NCBI RefSeq assembly: GCF_002831565.1
Contig: NZ_CP025096.1
Span: 8,242,468 to 8,306,467, forward strand
Direction: 5' to 3'
Source of the DNA: Spirosoma pollinicola
GTDB lineage: Bacteria; Bacteroidota; Bacteroidia; Cytophagales; Spirosomataceae
DNA length: 64,000 bases
Shown: in pieces, positions 18,394 to 27,316 of the stretch
How the letters are laid out: each line of letters opens with the position of its first letter
How positions within the stretch are numbered: position 1 is the stretch's first letter
Notes under the pieces: model-generated
Told to the model about the DNA's origin: nothing
The model's input: the letters and a program-made list of their open reading frames with translations, nothing else
Databases searched by the model: none
Made by a program: the position numbers and the translations under genes

Positions 18394-18738
18394 ATGAAAT
18401 GGCTTGTGTTGATAGTGCTCCTTACTTCTTGCGATCATGCAGAATTTATCCCCAATAATTGTGGGGTAAATAATCCTCTACAAGACCTACCTTGGTTAAA
18501 GAAACTGGATAGAGATAACGGCACTGGCTCCAGTATTATTCAAGGGACTTACCAAGGGCAAACCGTCTATGCTGTTAGCAACTGTGGGCGTTGTTTTAAC
18601 GGCTCTTATATAGCGCTTTATCATTGCGATGGTTCTACAATCTGTAGCGGTTCCGGATTAGATGTATCACCCAGCGGTTGTAATCAAATTATTTCTGTCC
18701 TCACTGATAGAAGAACCTTGATCGAGCATAAACCTTAA
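18394..18738 (+). CDS. small cysteine-rich lipoprotein of unknown function
   Basis: A 114-residue protein opening MKWLVLIVLLTSCDHAE: signal peptide with lipobox LTSC. The mature part has six further cysteines (NNCGV, SNCGRC, YHCDG, TICSG, SGCNQ), pointing to a disulfide-stabilised extracytoplasmic domain. No family recognised. It is separated by 200 bp of AT-rich sequence from the previous lipoprotein gene. Confidence 0.6.
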   Translation: MKWLVLIVLLTSCDHAEFIPNNCGVNNPLQDLPWLKKLDRDNGTGSSIIQGTYQGQTVYAVSNCGRCFNGSYIALYHCDGSTICSGSGLDVSPSGCNQIISVLTDRRTLIEHKP

Positions 18739-18809
18739 TAATACAATTTTTCCTAAGTGAATGAATTCACGAATAATTGCATTAAGATTTGACCTGTTGT
18801 ATACCTAAC

Positions 18810-18938
18810 GTGGCTGTTGCAAAATTCCATTAGCTGTTGAGTTTGTCAAGAAGCCAGCCAGACTGGGGACGATTTTGAGCTGGAAAACGCTGGCTGAAAA
18901 CCAAAAAATAAGTCCTTATCTACTTTTGCAACAGCCAC
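18810..18938. repeat. MITE-like element, copy 1 (129 bp)
   Basis: GTGGCTGTTGCAAAA at the left is exactly inverted at the right end. It contains no open frame of note. Two further elements of 129 and 130 bp with the same ends lie at 44029-44157 and 49253-49382. The terminal sequence recalls IS termini of the CTGTTGCAAA type, so a non-autonomous transposon is likely. Confidence 0.75.
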
Positions 18939-19003
18939 ATAACTTATACAACAATTAGCGGGAAAGCACCTGTTCAGCACTCCGGTTTCAATTCTAATAT
19001 ATC

Positions 19004-19312
19004 ATGCCAATTTTCAAGAAAGCTGTTGTATTAATAAAGTATCCGTTAGCACTGCTGACTAGTATAATTCTATCTACTTGCTTTCCTAAACTACCGGGGC
19101 CCTGTTATGACTGCCAAATTGTAGAAACCAGTCAACTCACCAACCAATCATTAAGTAACAGAAGTACTGCTTACAAAGAAGTATGCGATTCGTTAGAGGT
19201 GGTGAAGTTTATTAAGAATAACACCTTCGCCAAAACGACGTCAATAGGCATAATCGATCAACAAGAGGTGTATAGTATTCGCATTCGTTTTGCAAGCTGT
19301 ACTAAAAAGTAG
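19004..19312 (+). CDS. hypothetical secreted or membrane-anchored protein
   Basis: The frame encodes 102 residues. A hydrophobic N-terminus (about 6-28, ALLTSIILSTCFPKL) could be a signal peptide with an LSTC lipobox. The remainder contains CYDCQ and two later cysteines. No recognised family. It lies alone between a MITE copy and the convergent PQQ-propeller gene. Confidence 0.45.
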   Translation: MPIFKKAVVLIKYPLALLTSIILSTCFPKLPGPCYDCQIVETSQLTNQSLSNRSTAYKEVCDSLEVVKFIKNNTFAKTTSIGIIDQQEVYSIRIRFASCTKK

Positions 19313-19389
19313 AGCTTTAATGTGATGATCCTAGCTTTACATGAAACACCGAAAATACGGTTAATTCATAGAAACACTAGCCTTAGCAA

Positions 19390-20541
19390 CTAGAAGAAAA
19401 CTCCTTGCTGGGTGACCACGCAAGGGGAAGTCGTTATATCGCCACTGGTTGGTGAAGACCATCTAATCTGCCCAGTGGTCCCATCCAGGGCATAAAGCGT
19501 ATGATCCCGCCCCGCCACATACACCAACCCATTGGCCGCGATTGCTCGGCTAGCCCGACCATTAAAGCCCCCAGGCCAAGTCCACGTATCCCATTTCTTG
19601 TTGCCCGTTGCGGCATCTAAGGCGTAGAGCTGAGCCTCGGGGGAATCGAGGAGGGAATAGGACCCGTAAACAATTCCATTCGCAATCGAGCGAGCGCCAG
19701 TGTTCCCACTGATGGCGGGCTTAAAGCGCCAGTGTTGAGCGCCTGTTCGGACATCCAGGGCGAACACCTCCTGCCAGCTGTTGACGTATAGGGTTCGGCC
19801 CACCAAGTTGACATAGATTAACCACCCCCCTAAGCTAGATTCCCATTTGGCCTGACCTGTTAGCGCATCCAGGGCATAGAGCTTTCCATCATAGCAGCCC
19901 ACAAAGAGTGTCCCCTCAGCAACCAGGGGAGCACCGTATATGCCGCCCCCAAAGAGCAATTCTTGTTGAGCAAGCCCCGTTTGGGCATCCAGTACATACA
20001 CCGTATTGCCACTACCGATATACACCTTCTGGTTGGCAGCGGTCGGTAATCCATACACACGGGGATAGCCAGATGGATCAAACCCGGGTGCCGATACCGC
20101 CCATTTTTTGGTTCCTGTTAAAGCGTCCAGCGCATATAATTTACGGCCATTGTTGCCCACAAAGTACACCTTGTCGCCACTACTAATCAGCGTCGAGCGC
20201 GTATTGGTCCCCGTGTCTTCCGACGTATAAGTCCACTTTTTCTGTCCTGTCTGGCTGTCGAGGGCGTAGACCTGATGGTCACTCAGGGCATAAACGATGC
20301 GCTGGCTAACAGTGGGTGGGGAGCTAATGAGCTCTTGTGTGCTGACTTGCCATTGCTGGCTTCCTGTCAAGGCGTTCAGCGCATACAGAGTCCGGTTCTC
20401 ATCCCCCACAAAAACCGTGGTATTCTGAATGGCAGGGGCGGGCGGGGCCAGCGGTGTAAGTTGGGAACAGGCACCAGCCACCAAGCTGATGGCTGTTAGC
20501 ACGAGAATGCGGAAAGCAGTAAGGTTGACCAGATGAAGCAT
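19390..20541 (-). CDS. PQQ-repeat beta-propeller lipoprotein (BamB-like fold)
   Basis: Seven or eight repeats of the form LYALDALTGxxxW (TLYALNALTGSQQWQ, KLYALDALTGTKKWA, KLYALDALTGQAKWE and others) build a PQQ-type beta-propeller. I chose the ATG at 20541 because it places a signal peptide and the lipobox VAGACSQL directly at the N-terminus (383 residues); the upstream ATG at 20577 would add 12 residues. Such proteins act as extracytoplasmic scaffolds. The BamB assembly role is not established, since it is not near bam or der genes. Neither PQQ-binding residues nor a catalytic acid could be assigned. Confidence 0.85.
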   Translation of the reverse strand: MLHLVNLTAFRILVLTAISLVAGACSQLTPLAPPAPAIQNTTVFVGDENRTLYALNALTGSQQWQVSTQELISSPPTVSQRIVYALSDHQVYALDSQTGQKKWTYTSEDTGTNTRSTLISSGDKVYFVGNNGRKLYALDALTGTKKWAVSAPGFDPSGYPRVYGLPTAANQKVYIGSGNTVYVLDAQTGLAQQELLFGGGIYGAPLVAEGTLFVGCYDGKLYALDALTGQAKWESSLGGWLIYVNLVGRTLYVNSWQEVFALDVRTGAQHWRFKPAISGNTGARSIANGIVYGSYSLLDSPEAQLYALDAATGNKKWDTWTWPGGFNGRASRAIAANGLVYVAGRDHTLYALDGTTGQIRWSSPTSGDITTSPCVVTQQGVFF

Positions 20542-20732
20542 GGAGATCAGCGTTAGGGAAGCAAAATTACAGGGCAACTTAGTGCTTAAATAACTGACGT
20601 TAAAAACGGTTTATTTTATGGCCTAATCAACCCCTAAGTCAAGCCTCCGGTAAGTCATCAGAAAGCCAATAGTAGGGGATTGGATGGGGGATAAAATAGT
20701 ACAAACGCCCGGTAGAACATTTAAGCCCTGTT

Positions 20733-20798
20733 TAATTTCATGGGTCAATAAAAGAAGGTTCTTTGACTGACTCCTTCGTTTATTGACCCATGAAATTA
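20733..20798. promoter_or_regulatory. 26-bp inverted repeat that buries the start codon of the next gene
   Basis: The arm 20733-20758 (begins TAATTTCATGGGTCAATAAA) is inverted at 20773-20798 with 25 of 26 positions matching and a 14-nt loop. The ATG of the following gene (20790-20792) lies inside the right arm. In RNA this would be a very stable hairpin that hides the start codon. No T-run follows, so it is not a simple terminator. Confidence 0.8.
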
Positions 20799-21311
20799 CT
20801 TGGTATTTCCCTTGGCTTCCTGATGGTGACTACGATGACATTTGGACAAGGGCTCATCTGTATTCGGCCTGATAGCACCAGTCAGGATACGTTGCGAGTA
20901 GGCCATTCGATCCGAATCAGTTTAACTAGCCCCCCCGACACGTACAGAGGTCGACTTATTGACCTGAAGGCCGATTCTATTCGCGTCAAACTCGATGACG
21001 GTTTCTGGGGCTCAACCCGCCCTTGGGTAGCGCTCAATCAAGTGACAGGCTTGCAGAAAACGACGATCTTCAGTAGCTCGACCGCTCGATTTATGTATAA
21101 TTACGCCTTCACGCTGGGAGGTATTGTTTTGCCCCGTTATCTCTTCACCCATTACCCAACTTGGTCAAAGACGGGTCAATTGGGGGTCAATGTAGTATCA
21201 GGTGTACTTGTCGGCAGTGCCTTCTACTTTTTATCGACTAAACTCATCTGGCCCAAGCGTATGGGTCAACGAACACAGCGTGGCTGGCGGTTTAAGTTTG
21301 TCTCCAATTAG
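20790..21311 (+). CDS. exported hypothetical protein with one C-terminal-half membrane segment
   Basis: A 173-residue protein. MKLLGISLGFLMVTTMTFGQ is a clean signal peptide, which supports this start even though it is inside the hairpin. A beta-rich stretch (residues about 30-90, SIRISLTSPPDTYRGRLIDL) resembles the small SH3-like folds that follow signal peptides in Bacteroidota. A hydrophobic segment lies near residues 128-150. The C-terminus is basic. No named family. Confidence 0.6.
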   Translation: MKLLGISLGFLMVTTMTFGQGLICIRPDSTSQDTLRVGHSIRISLTSPPDTYRGRLIDLKADSIRVKLDDGFWGSTRPWVALNQVTGLQKTTIFSSSTARFMYNYAFTLGGIVLPRYLFTHYPTWSKTGQLGVNVVSGVLVGSAFYFLSTKLIWPKRMGQRTQRGWRFKFVSN

Positions 21312-21378
21312 CTGTATATTGAAAATTTCGGCGGGTTTGCCCCAGTAATTCTTGGCGCCTATCTTTCCGACTTAGTGA

Positions 21379-21690
21379 ATGAGAAGAAATAAGGAAGGGG
21401 AAGTCTGGCTGCGCAGCGTCTTTTTTGCCTCTCATCGCTCTTTTATGAACAAACTAGGCCGGTTAAACGAATCCGGCTATTGGATGATAAAGCACACTTC
21501 TGGGAGGCTACTGGGTACGGGCCGGACCTTAGCTAGCAAAAAGCCCCACCATTTCAGGCAGGGCCATTTGTTAATCCGTAAAGTAAATGGACTAGGCTCT
21601 CAAGACGAAGCGAAGTACTTAAGGTCACGCTTGTCACGGCAATTTCCTACTTGCCCCCTTAATTTGCCCATTGACCTTAAGCGCGTATAA
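21379..21690 (+). CDS. doubtful small ORF, basic
   Basis: The frame gives 103 residues, strongly basic, with no signal peptide or known motif. It starts with an ATG 68 bp after the previous gene and runs convergent to the DUF4142 gene. It is included because nothing else occupies the interval; it may be a chance frame. Confidence 0.25.
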   Translation: MRRNKEGEVWLRSVFFASHRSFMNKLGRLNESGYWMIKHTSGRLLGTGRTLASKKPHHFRQGHLLIRKVNGLGSQDEAKYLRSRLSRQFPTCPLNLPIDLKRV

Positions 21691-21728
21691 CCTCAAGAGC
21701 CAATAGGGACATCTACCTTGTATTTAGC

Positions 21729-22364
21729 CTACAACGTATCCATAATCTGATAAGCCACCTTTAAATGGGTCTTCACCAGCGGATGAGCCGCTTTTCCTAC
21801 TCCTTTCAAGCTGGCATCGGCTGAACTTGCTTCAACGGTAGTCATCACTTTGTCCAGCTTTTCATGCCCTTTTACCCCGCTTTCCAGCACGTACATCTTA
21901 TCAAAAGCCTTGCCCGAGATGGCTTGCAGTTCCGTCACCAAAGCCTTTGTTTTGGCATCGGGCGTTGCGGGCAGCGTGATGCCTTTAGCGGTCGCCATTT
22001 CTTTCAATTTAGCTGACAGGCCCGTTTGCTCCGTTACTTCGGCCTGAGCCAGTTGCCGTACCGCTGGATTCGTCGCTTTCTGAGCCGCTACTTTACTCAC
22101 TTCTAGTTGCATCAGGCCACCCTTGGCCACCTCCATCAGTAGTTTCTGGTCAGCTGCCGAGAGTTTGGCGGGCGTCGCCTTTACCGCCCCTACGGCCGCA
22201 GCTCCTTTTTGATTCTGGGCGTCAAATTCCGCTTTGCTTTCTTTGCCTACCATGGTTGAGGACCCACCCGCCATCCTCGCCTGCTGGGCAGAAGCGGCCG
22301 GAACTCTACTTAAGCCCGCCAGGATCGTCAAGGTAATCAAGCTGTGTTTCAACGTAGTATCCAT
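21729..22364 (-). CDS. DUF4142-domain exported protein
   Basis: A 211-residue protein. The signal peptide ends near AASAQQ. The DUF4142 four-helix ferritin-like domain spans about residues 65-210, with the usual opening LSAADQKLLMEVAKGGLMQL and the closing LVKTHLKVAYQIMD. The family is common in Bacteroidota and Proteobacteria, often beside stress genes; its biochemical function is not known. It lies 27 bp downstream of the manganese catalase gene on the same strand, probably in one operon for oxidative stress. Confidence 0.88.
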   Translation of the reverse strand: MDTTLKHSLITLTILAGLSRVPAASAQQARMAGGSSTMVGKESKAEFDAQNQKGAAAVGAVKATPAKLSAADQKLLMEVAKGGLMQLEVSKVAAQKATNPAVRQLAQAEVTEQTGLSAKLKEMATAKGITLPATPDAKTKALVTELQAISGKAFDKMYVLESGVKGHEKLDKVMTTVEASSADASLKGVGKAAHPLVKTHLKVAYQIMDTL

Positions 22365-22391
22365 CTTCTTGACTATAGTTTATGGTTTCTA

Positions 22392-23300
22392 TTAGTACTC
22401 GTATTTAATGCCCATCTTTTTGGCCATATCGGCAAACACCTGGGGATCGAAGTCCTCATCACCCGGCGCACTTAACTGAGGCTCTTCCTCCAGGTCAGGT
22501 GCGGGATACCCTGGCATACCCCCTTCCACTACGTAGCACTCCTGCCCATCGTCGGGGTGGGGACCATTCCAGATCAGCCCCGCCTGTTTGTAGTCGTCCG
22601 GGCTGAAAGTATACAACGACAAGTGCAGCTTCTGCTCCATGAACTTTTTAGCTTCCGGAAAGGCATTATTGCTCAGATTGGGAATGGGTAATAGTTTTGT
22701 CACCTCAACGCCCGTTAGCTTTTCCAACGCTTTGGCGTAGGCAACAACGTGCAACCCACCCCGGACCAGCAGGTAGCCTACCATCGTACGGGCGGTTGGA
22801 TCGGATACCATTTCGTAGGCTTTTATTTTATTGGCCCGGGCGCCACATTCCAAAAAGAAGTTATGCAGCAATTCTAGTTTCAGGTTGCCGCTGCTGAACA
22901 CATTCTGACCCGTCCAGAAATTGCCCATTGAATCGACAGGCAGCGATCCTTGTCCGCTGGCCATCGTATGATACGTGTTGCGAAAATTAGTGGCATCGGC
23001 CAGCGGTGCCGTAACGGGATCATGTCCCCGTTTGGTGACGCCCGTCAGTAGCAGATTAATGGCGTAGGAAACCACCTCGATATGGCCGTATTCTTCACCG
23101 GCGATGCTGGCAATGACGTCGTAGAAGGGTCTGATTTTCTTGCGTCCCCGAAAGTTGAACGACTGGAAGGTGTAATTCATCAGGGTAGACATTTCCCCAA
23201 ATTTGCCCCCCAGCAGTTCTTGCAGGGCGGCGGCATCGTTGGCGGAGGGGTTATTAGGCTTGGGCAACTCGATGGGAAGCCGGTCCATTTTTAAAATCAT
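22392..23300 (-). CDS. manganese catalase
   Basis: A non-haem di-manganese catalase with a ferritin-like fold that splits hydrogen peroxide into water and oxygen. The ATG at 23300 (MDRLPIELPKP after an ILK leader) gives about 302 residues, typical of the family. Landmarks are LQELLGGKFGEMSTLMNYTF, with a Mn-binding glutamate near residue 35-45, AGEEYGHIEVVSYAINL with Glu and His ligands, and LVRGGLHVVAYAKALEKLTG with the later ligand pair. The C-terminal tail is acidic. It pairs with the DUF4142 gene downstream. Confidence 0.92.
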   Translation of the reverse strand: MILKMDRLPIELPKPNNPSANDAAALQELLGGKFGEMSTLMNYTFQSFNFRGRKKIRPFYDVIASIAGEEYGHIEVVSYAINLLLTGVTKRGHDPVTAPLADATNFRNTYHTMASGQGSLPVDSMGNFWTGQNVFSSGNLKLELLHNFFLECGARANKIKAYEMVSDPTARTMVGYLLVRGGLHVVAYAKALEKLTGVEVTKLLPIPNLSNNAFPEAKKFMEQKLHLSLYTFSPDDYKQAGLIWNGPHPDDGQECYVVEGGMPGYPAPDLEEEPQLSAPGDEDFDPQVFADMAKKMGIKYEY

Positions 23301-23568
23301 AACCGTAGGGTTTACTAGTTCGTGGCCGAGCACTTGCACAAATCATCACATCCGCTAACCCTGCGACTAAGCCTAAGTTAAAAATGGCGTAAAAATGAGT
23401 TTAAAAGAGAGGTAATGGTTATCTCTGACGTTTGAACAGACCCTCAAATACTTTTCCGTAGCACCCTCAACACCTAACCGGTGGCTGCAAAAAAAGAAGG
23501 TGGCGAAAAGTCACTAAAAATTCCATAATATCTATAAGGCCATTTTCAGAGATTACCCTTACCTTTAG

Positions 23569-23832
23569 GTGATGAATCAAGATGAATACAGCAGGCTGGT
23601 AATTAATTGTAAAGACGAGCACAAATGTTTACTCTTTCAGGATGATTCTATTGCTTCAGATCAAGTAGCTATGTTTGTCCCCAGCCGGGCTTTTACGCTG
23701 TCGCAATTGAAAGCCTACCTGATCGGGTTTGGTCTTACTGAGGCAGAGGTTAGGGTGGTGCCACTTCAGCAACGCCCTAAGAATGCGCCCTTCGGCGGTT
23801 ATGTGGTAACTATTCCCCTACCTGAGTTATAA
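23569..23832 (+). CDS. small hypothetical cytoplasmic protein
   Basis: An 87-residue protein, acidic at the N-terminus, with FTLSQLKAYLIGFGLTEAEV in the centre and a beta-strand tail (GGYVVTIPLPEL). No signal peptide. No family recognised. It has its own promoter space of about 230 bp upstream. Confidence 0.45.
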   Translation: MMNQDEYSRLVINCKDEHKCLLFQDDSIASDQVAMFVPSRAFTLSQLKAYLIGFGLTEAEVRVVPLQQRPKNAPFGGYVVTIPLPEL

Positions 23833-24040
23833 TCCACTGCCTAAGCTCAAATTAACCCCTCTTAGCCACAAACGGACCAATCTGTAATGATTAGAGCGTT
23901 TCTGTGAAGTCTCTGATTTAGAAACGGTTAATTATTTTCCTATAATTGGCTATAAGTATATGATTGGCTATAAGTAACAGGTAATCAGTGAACTCACTAA
24001 TCGGTATTAGCTTTACCTTCATTTTCTTGTAAATCGCAAT

Positions 24041-24160
24041 ATGGAGAAGAAAAAGCCCTTTTTGGAGATTGGTCAAGGCCTCAGCATTATGATGGGTATC
24101 GCCTTACTGTTAACGGCCGTGTTCCTGGCCATATGCGTTTATCTGCTTATTGTGCCCTAG
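24041..24160 (+). CDS. 39-residue single-pass membrane micropeptide
   Basis: ATG at 24041 to TAG at 24158-24160. The charged start MEKKKPFLEIGQGLS is followed by a hydrophobic helix (about residues 16-38, ALLLTAVFLAICVYLLIV). Its layout, a lysine cluster then one membrane helix, is that of small membrane regulators. No homologue recognised; chance is possible but the composition is non-random. Confidence 0.45.
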   Translation: MEKKKPFLEIGQGLSIMMGIALLLTAVFLAICVYLLIVP

Positions 24161-24666
24161 TATAAGGGAACCAAGCGGCCCTTAATACGACTAGGCTATC
24201 TCTTCAAGCTTAAGACGCAGGCACCTGCTACAACCTGTTCCTGTCAACGAAGTACCTCGCAGCTCCCCTACGGTCAATGTAAAACAAAGTTGATTAAACG
24301 GTAGTTAGCCCTTGTGAACGGGACATGCACCTACGGGTACATTCCCATGGTGTGGATAGAAGCAGTAAGCCCGGCAGCATTGCGACCGGGCTTATTTGTT
24401 CTTAGGATAGAAACAGTAAGGCACGCAAACAGTATAAACTAAACAGTAAGCATACTGTTCTTACGCAACCCACCGCAAAATAGATTTGAGTCAAGTCAAA
24501 AAAAATAGACGTATTCAGCCCACACTGCCCGTTGAACAATACGTACTCCTGGCCGTTTATGGCTTACTGACTTACTAAACCACAGACTTTTTAAGCCCGG
24601 CTACTCAACTAGTTGGGCTTTTGTTTTGGCACGTGGTGGGCAACCATCTTATGGATTCGTGGCTAT
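24161..24666. other. 506 bp gap with a conserved-leader hairpin
   Basis: No gene is supported here. The middle holds copy A of a hairpin family (24350-24394). Downstream are A-rich stretches with repeated ACAGTAAG words (24412, 24438) whose role is unclear. Confidence 0.4.
24350..24394 (+). ncRNA. conserved-leader hairpin, copy A
   Basis: The leader GTGTGGATAGAAGC (24350-24363) is followed by the stem TAAGCCCGG (24366-24374) and CCGGGCTTA (24386-24394). The same leader occurs at 43931 with a stem of different sequence but equal geometry, and in inverse orientation at 44385-44398. This suggests a structured RNA or terminator family; the RNA has not been shown. Confidence 0.5.
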
Positions 24667-25080
24667 TCAGCAGCAGTTTCCCTCCAGCCAGTCGACTCGC
24701 AGCCGGGTGACAATTTGTCCTAGCAACTCGGAGTTTATTGGCTTGGTGATAAACTCATTGGCCCCTAGTTGCTGCGCCCGCTGCCGGTCAGTCTCCGCGT
24801 CCGACGTGGTTAATATGACAACGGGTGTTGTAAGATAAAAAGGGTGATCCCGAAGCGCCTCAAGGGCTTCAAAGCCGTTGAGCCGGGGCATATTCATATC
24901 CAGGATAATCAACTCCGGGACCATCTCATAATGAGCCAACGCATCAAGCAGGGCTAGCCCATCATGAGCAAAGACCAGTCGGCACTGGGGGCTGTGCCGG
25001 GCAAAGGCCAGGTTTAGCAGGTAACGGTCGTCCTCATCATCATCGGCGATGAAGACGCAAGGGTACGTATTTTGATTCAT
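24667..25080 (-). CDS. single-domain response regulator (CheY/Rcp1-like)
   Basis: The ATG at 25080 gives 137 residues, a lone receiver domain. The acidic pocket is CVFIADDDEDDRYLL, the phospho-acceptor Asp lies in LIILDMNMPRLNGFEA, the Thr in VVILTTSD and the Lys in FITKPINSE. With no output domain it probably acts by protein contact, as phytochrome-associated Rcp1-type regulators do. It is divergent from the damaged receiver gene at 25255 across about 175 bp, so the two may be regulated together. Confidence 0.9.
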   Translation of the reverse strand: MNQNTYPCVFIADDDEDDRYLLNLAFARHSPQCRLVFAHDGLALLDALAHYEMVPELIILDMNMPRLNGFEALEALRDHPFYLTTPVVILTTSDAETDRQRAQQLGANEFITKPINSELLGQIVTRLRVDWLEGNCC

Positions 25081-25254
25081 GGTTAAGTTGTTACGAATAA
25101 AAAACAGCCAATATGCTGTTAACGCTGTAATAATACGCAATTCTGTCCAAAGTTACTTGGCTTGTCAGGCTTAGCTAAAATCGAATTAAACAAATGTCCT
25201 TTATTTGAGATTAAGTTAAATAACTATCCTCACAACTAACACACATCACTTCGT

Positions 25255-25917
25255 ATGGACACGCTAAAACCCTGGGTTGCCCTTCTGGACGAGGATGAAG
25301 ATGAAGATGATTATATATACTGGTAGCACGGCTTTCGCAATTGGGCACAGCATTTGGATCTGTACTGGTTTAGCTCAGTGACTGAATTTCTGTCGGCGAC
25401 CTCACTAGGCAAAGACAAACCGGTAGCGTTAGTGATTGATGGGGTTATGCCTAATGGGGAAGAAACGAAGTGGCTCAGCACCCTGCTGCTTCATCCCAGT
25501 TGTCAGCAGGCCTGTCTGATCATGTTATCCGCAGAGGTGGCCGAGACGCAGCGGGCAGCCTATCTGCAGCTGGGGGCTATGGACCATTTGCAAAAACCCA
25601 TGCACCTAGCGGAATTACAGAAAGTTGTTTCAACCGTGAGTGGGCACATAGCCCGCAAAGCAAGTTCACAACTAAACCCCTTTATTCAGCATTGCTCACA
25701 AACCAAAATTGGGAAGCGTCAAGCACTTGTTTTAACCTACCCGTGTGGGGATGACAACTTCTCAGTACCTAGGCTGTTCGGGGGACTTTACCCCTCAAAT
25801 TGCGCCACCAACGATTCATTCCCTCCTACGCACACTTGGACCACAAATAATGCGCAAATTGCCTACTCGCTACCCACTTTTGTCAACCGGTGCCGCAACC
25901 CCACAGAACCGATTTAG
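25255..25917 (+). pseudogene. response-regulator receiver gene with an in-frame TAG at codon 24
   Basis: From ATG at 25255 the frame encodes an acidic pocket (LLDEDEDEDDYIYW), then TAG at 25324-25326. It resumes in the same frame with HGFRNWAQHLDLYWFSSV, the presumed phospho-acceptor in ALVIDGVMP and the conserved lysine in HLQKPMHLAEL. A Gln codon (CAG) is the likely ancestor of the TAG. The receiver ends near 25660; the remaining frame to 25917 looks non-homologous. TAG ends ordinary genes here, so this is probably a nonsense mutation. Confidence 0.75.
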
Positions 25918-25934
25918 CGTACTGGTCAAACCCC

Positions 25935-27029
25935 ATGCAACTACTCGCCTACATTGTCTTTGTCATTACCGCCCTTTTCTTCATGGGGCTGGCCATCCTG
26001 ACGGTTTCTGAACCCAGTAGGGGGGTAGATAGCAGCATGGGCTACGGGTGGGGGGCGATCATTTTATCGCTGGGGTTTACCCTCAGCAGTTTGATTTTAC
26101 TGCTTGTTGTTCGGTCAACAGGTGGACTTGACTGGGTTGCTCAGCAAGCGGGCACGCGCACAACACTTCTGATTGTATTCTGGCTAGCCATGTCGATAAC
26201 CACCTTTTTGGGGGCCATCCTCAAACTCGAATCGTTTAAGGAGGCTACCTCTCCCCCGTTTTTACAGGCGCTGGCGGTTGGCCAACCTCAGCTGTGGGTC
26301 CCCTTCCTGTGGCTGATGGTGTGTTTGCTTTCCCTGAATCCAGGCTGGTTATCGACCCTATCGCTTGGCTGGTTTAACATTCCATTTTGGCTTGGATTTA
26401 GTATCAGTACCCTGTTTACCGCCGGGTTCGTCGTGGTTTATATCCACGATTCGATCCAGCAAAGGACGGCCCAAGTGGCGACCCGAATCGACGACCAAAC
26501 GCGCTGGCATCAACAGCGTTTAGCGCAAGTGGCTGGCCATAAACCCGACGACTCCATTTTTGGTTTATTAGGCTTTACGAATCAGTATCAGGACGATGAT
26601 GTTCGGCAGGCGGCCCTGGCCAAAATTAAATCCCATCCTGATTGGGAAACCCAACTGCTGGACCTGTTGGCCAATCAATCTTCCTATACGTACGTCTATT
26701 CATTCCTGGGCAGTAACCCGGTCGCACATCCGGATGACTTTATTCAGCCGCTGAATCAGAGCATTGCGTTCCTGTCGGACGATATAGTAGCGGATGTAAA
26801 CGGCCGCGAAACGAATCTTCAGCACTGGACCTTTGGGTCCTACAACATCGAGCATCTACTGCGGGCCCTGGATACCCAGTTTGGGGGGCAGCTTGTTACG
26901 TTTTACCCCAACGTGCTGAAGGTGCAGCAGGCCTTGAACACCCCAGGGCCCTACCCCGAAGGCGACAAACGGGTTCGATTTGATGTAACCGACGTCGTGG
27001 ATGGCTGGTTGAAGGCTCATAAAAAGTAA
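25935..27029 (+). CDS. multi-pass membrane protein of unknown function with cytoplasmic domain
   Basis: Choosing the ATG at 25935 (MQLLAYIVFVITALF) gives about 364 residues. Five hydrophobic segments fall in the first 180 residues. After them comes a soluble half of about 185 residues with QTRWHQQRLAQVAGHKPDD and a run resembling HEAT-type helical repeats (DDVRQAALAKIKSHPDWETQ). No family recognised. It overlaps the dead tail of the receiver pseudogene and reads the same way. Confidence 0.6.
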   Translation: MQLLAYIVFVITALFFMGLAILTVSEPSRGVDSSMGYGWGAIILSLGFTLSSLILLLVVRSTGGLDWVAQQAGTRTTLLIVFWLAMSITTFLGAILKLESFKEATSPPFLQALAVGQPQLWVPFLWLMVCLLSLNPGWLSTLSLGWFNIPFWLGFSISTLFTAGFVVVYIHDSIQQRTAQVATRIDDQTRWHQQRLAQVAGHKPDDSIFGLLGFTNQYQDDDVRQAALAKIKSHPDWETQLLDLLANQSSYTYVYSFLGSNPVAHPDDFIQPLNQSIAFLSDDIVADVNGRETNLQHWTFGSYNIEHLLRALDTQFGGQLVTFYPNVLKVQQALNTPGPYPEGDKRVRFDVTDVVDGWLKAHKK

Positions 27030-27191
27030 CCGTCCGCTCCCCGATACCAACGCTTAAGGCTTGTCCCATGAAATAAGACGAACCCGTGTTCATGTAACTG
27101 TTTCTTAATTGGGGCGTTTCAAGAAACACTTTCTAATTGTATTGAAATGATGGTTTAGTTGTCCGATTAACCGGTTTCCGGATAGTCAATG

Positions 27192-27220
27192 CGCCTGATA
27201 AAGCCTTTATTTATCAGGCG
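27192..27220 (+). terminator. hairpin downstream of the membrane protein gene
   Basis: CGCCTGATAAA (27192-27202) pairs perfectly with TTTATCAGGCG (27210-27220) across a 7-nt loop. It is followed by TCTTCTAGTT rather than a pure T-run, so termination is likely but not certain. Confidence 0.5.
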
Positions 27221-27241
27221 TCTTCTAGTTAGGTACTCGCC

Positions 27242-27283
27242 AACAAGAAATGGTTGCTTTTTTAGGAGCAACCATTTCTTGTT
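27242..27283. promoter_or_regulatory. 17-bp perfect hairpin just upstream of the LLM gene
   Basis: AACAAGAAATGGTTGCT (27242-27258) is exactly inverted at 27267-27283; the 8-nt loop is T-rich. It ends 33 bp before the ATG at 27317. It could be a bidirectional terminator for the preceding gene or a leader structure controlling the LLM-pirin pair. Confidence 0.55.
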
Positions 27284-27316
27284 AATTCTCTATTGAAATT
27301 AAATAATTTTACTATC

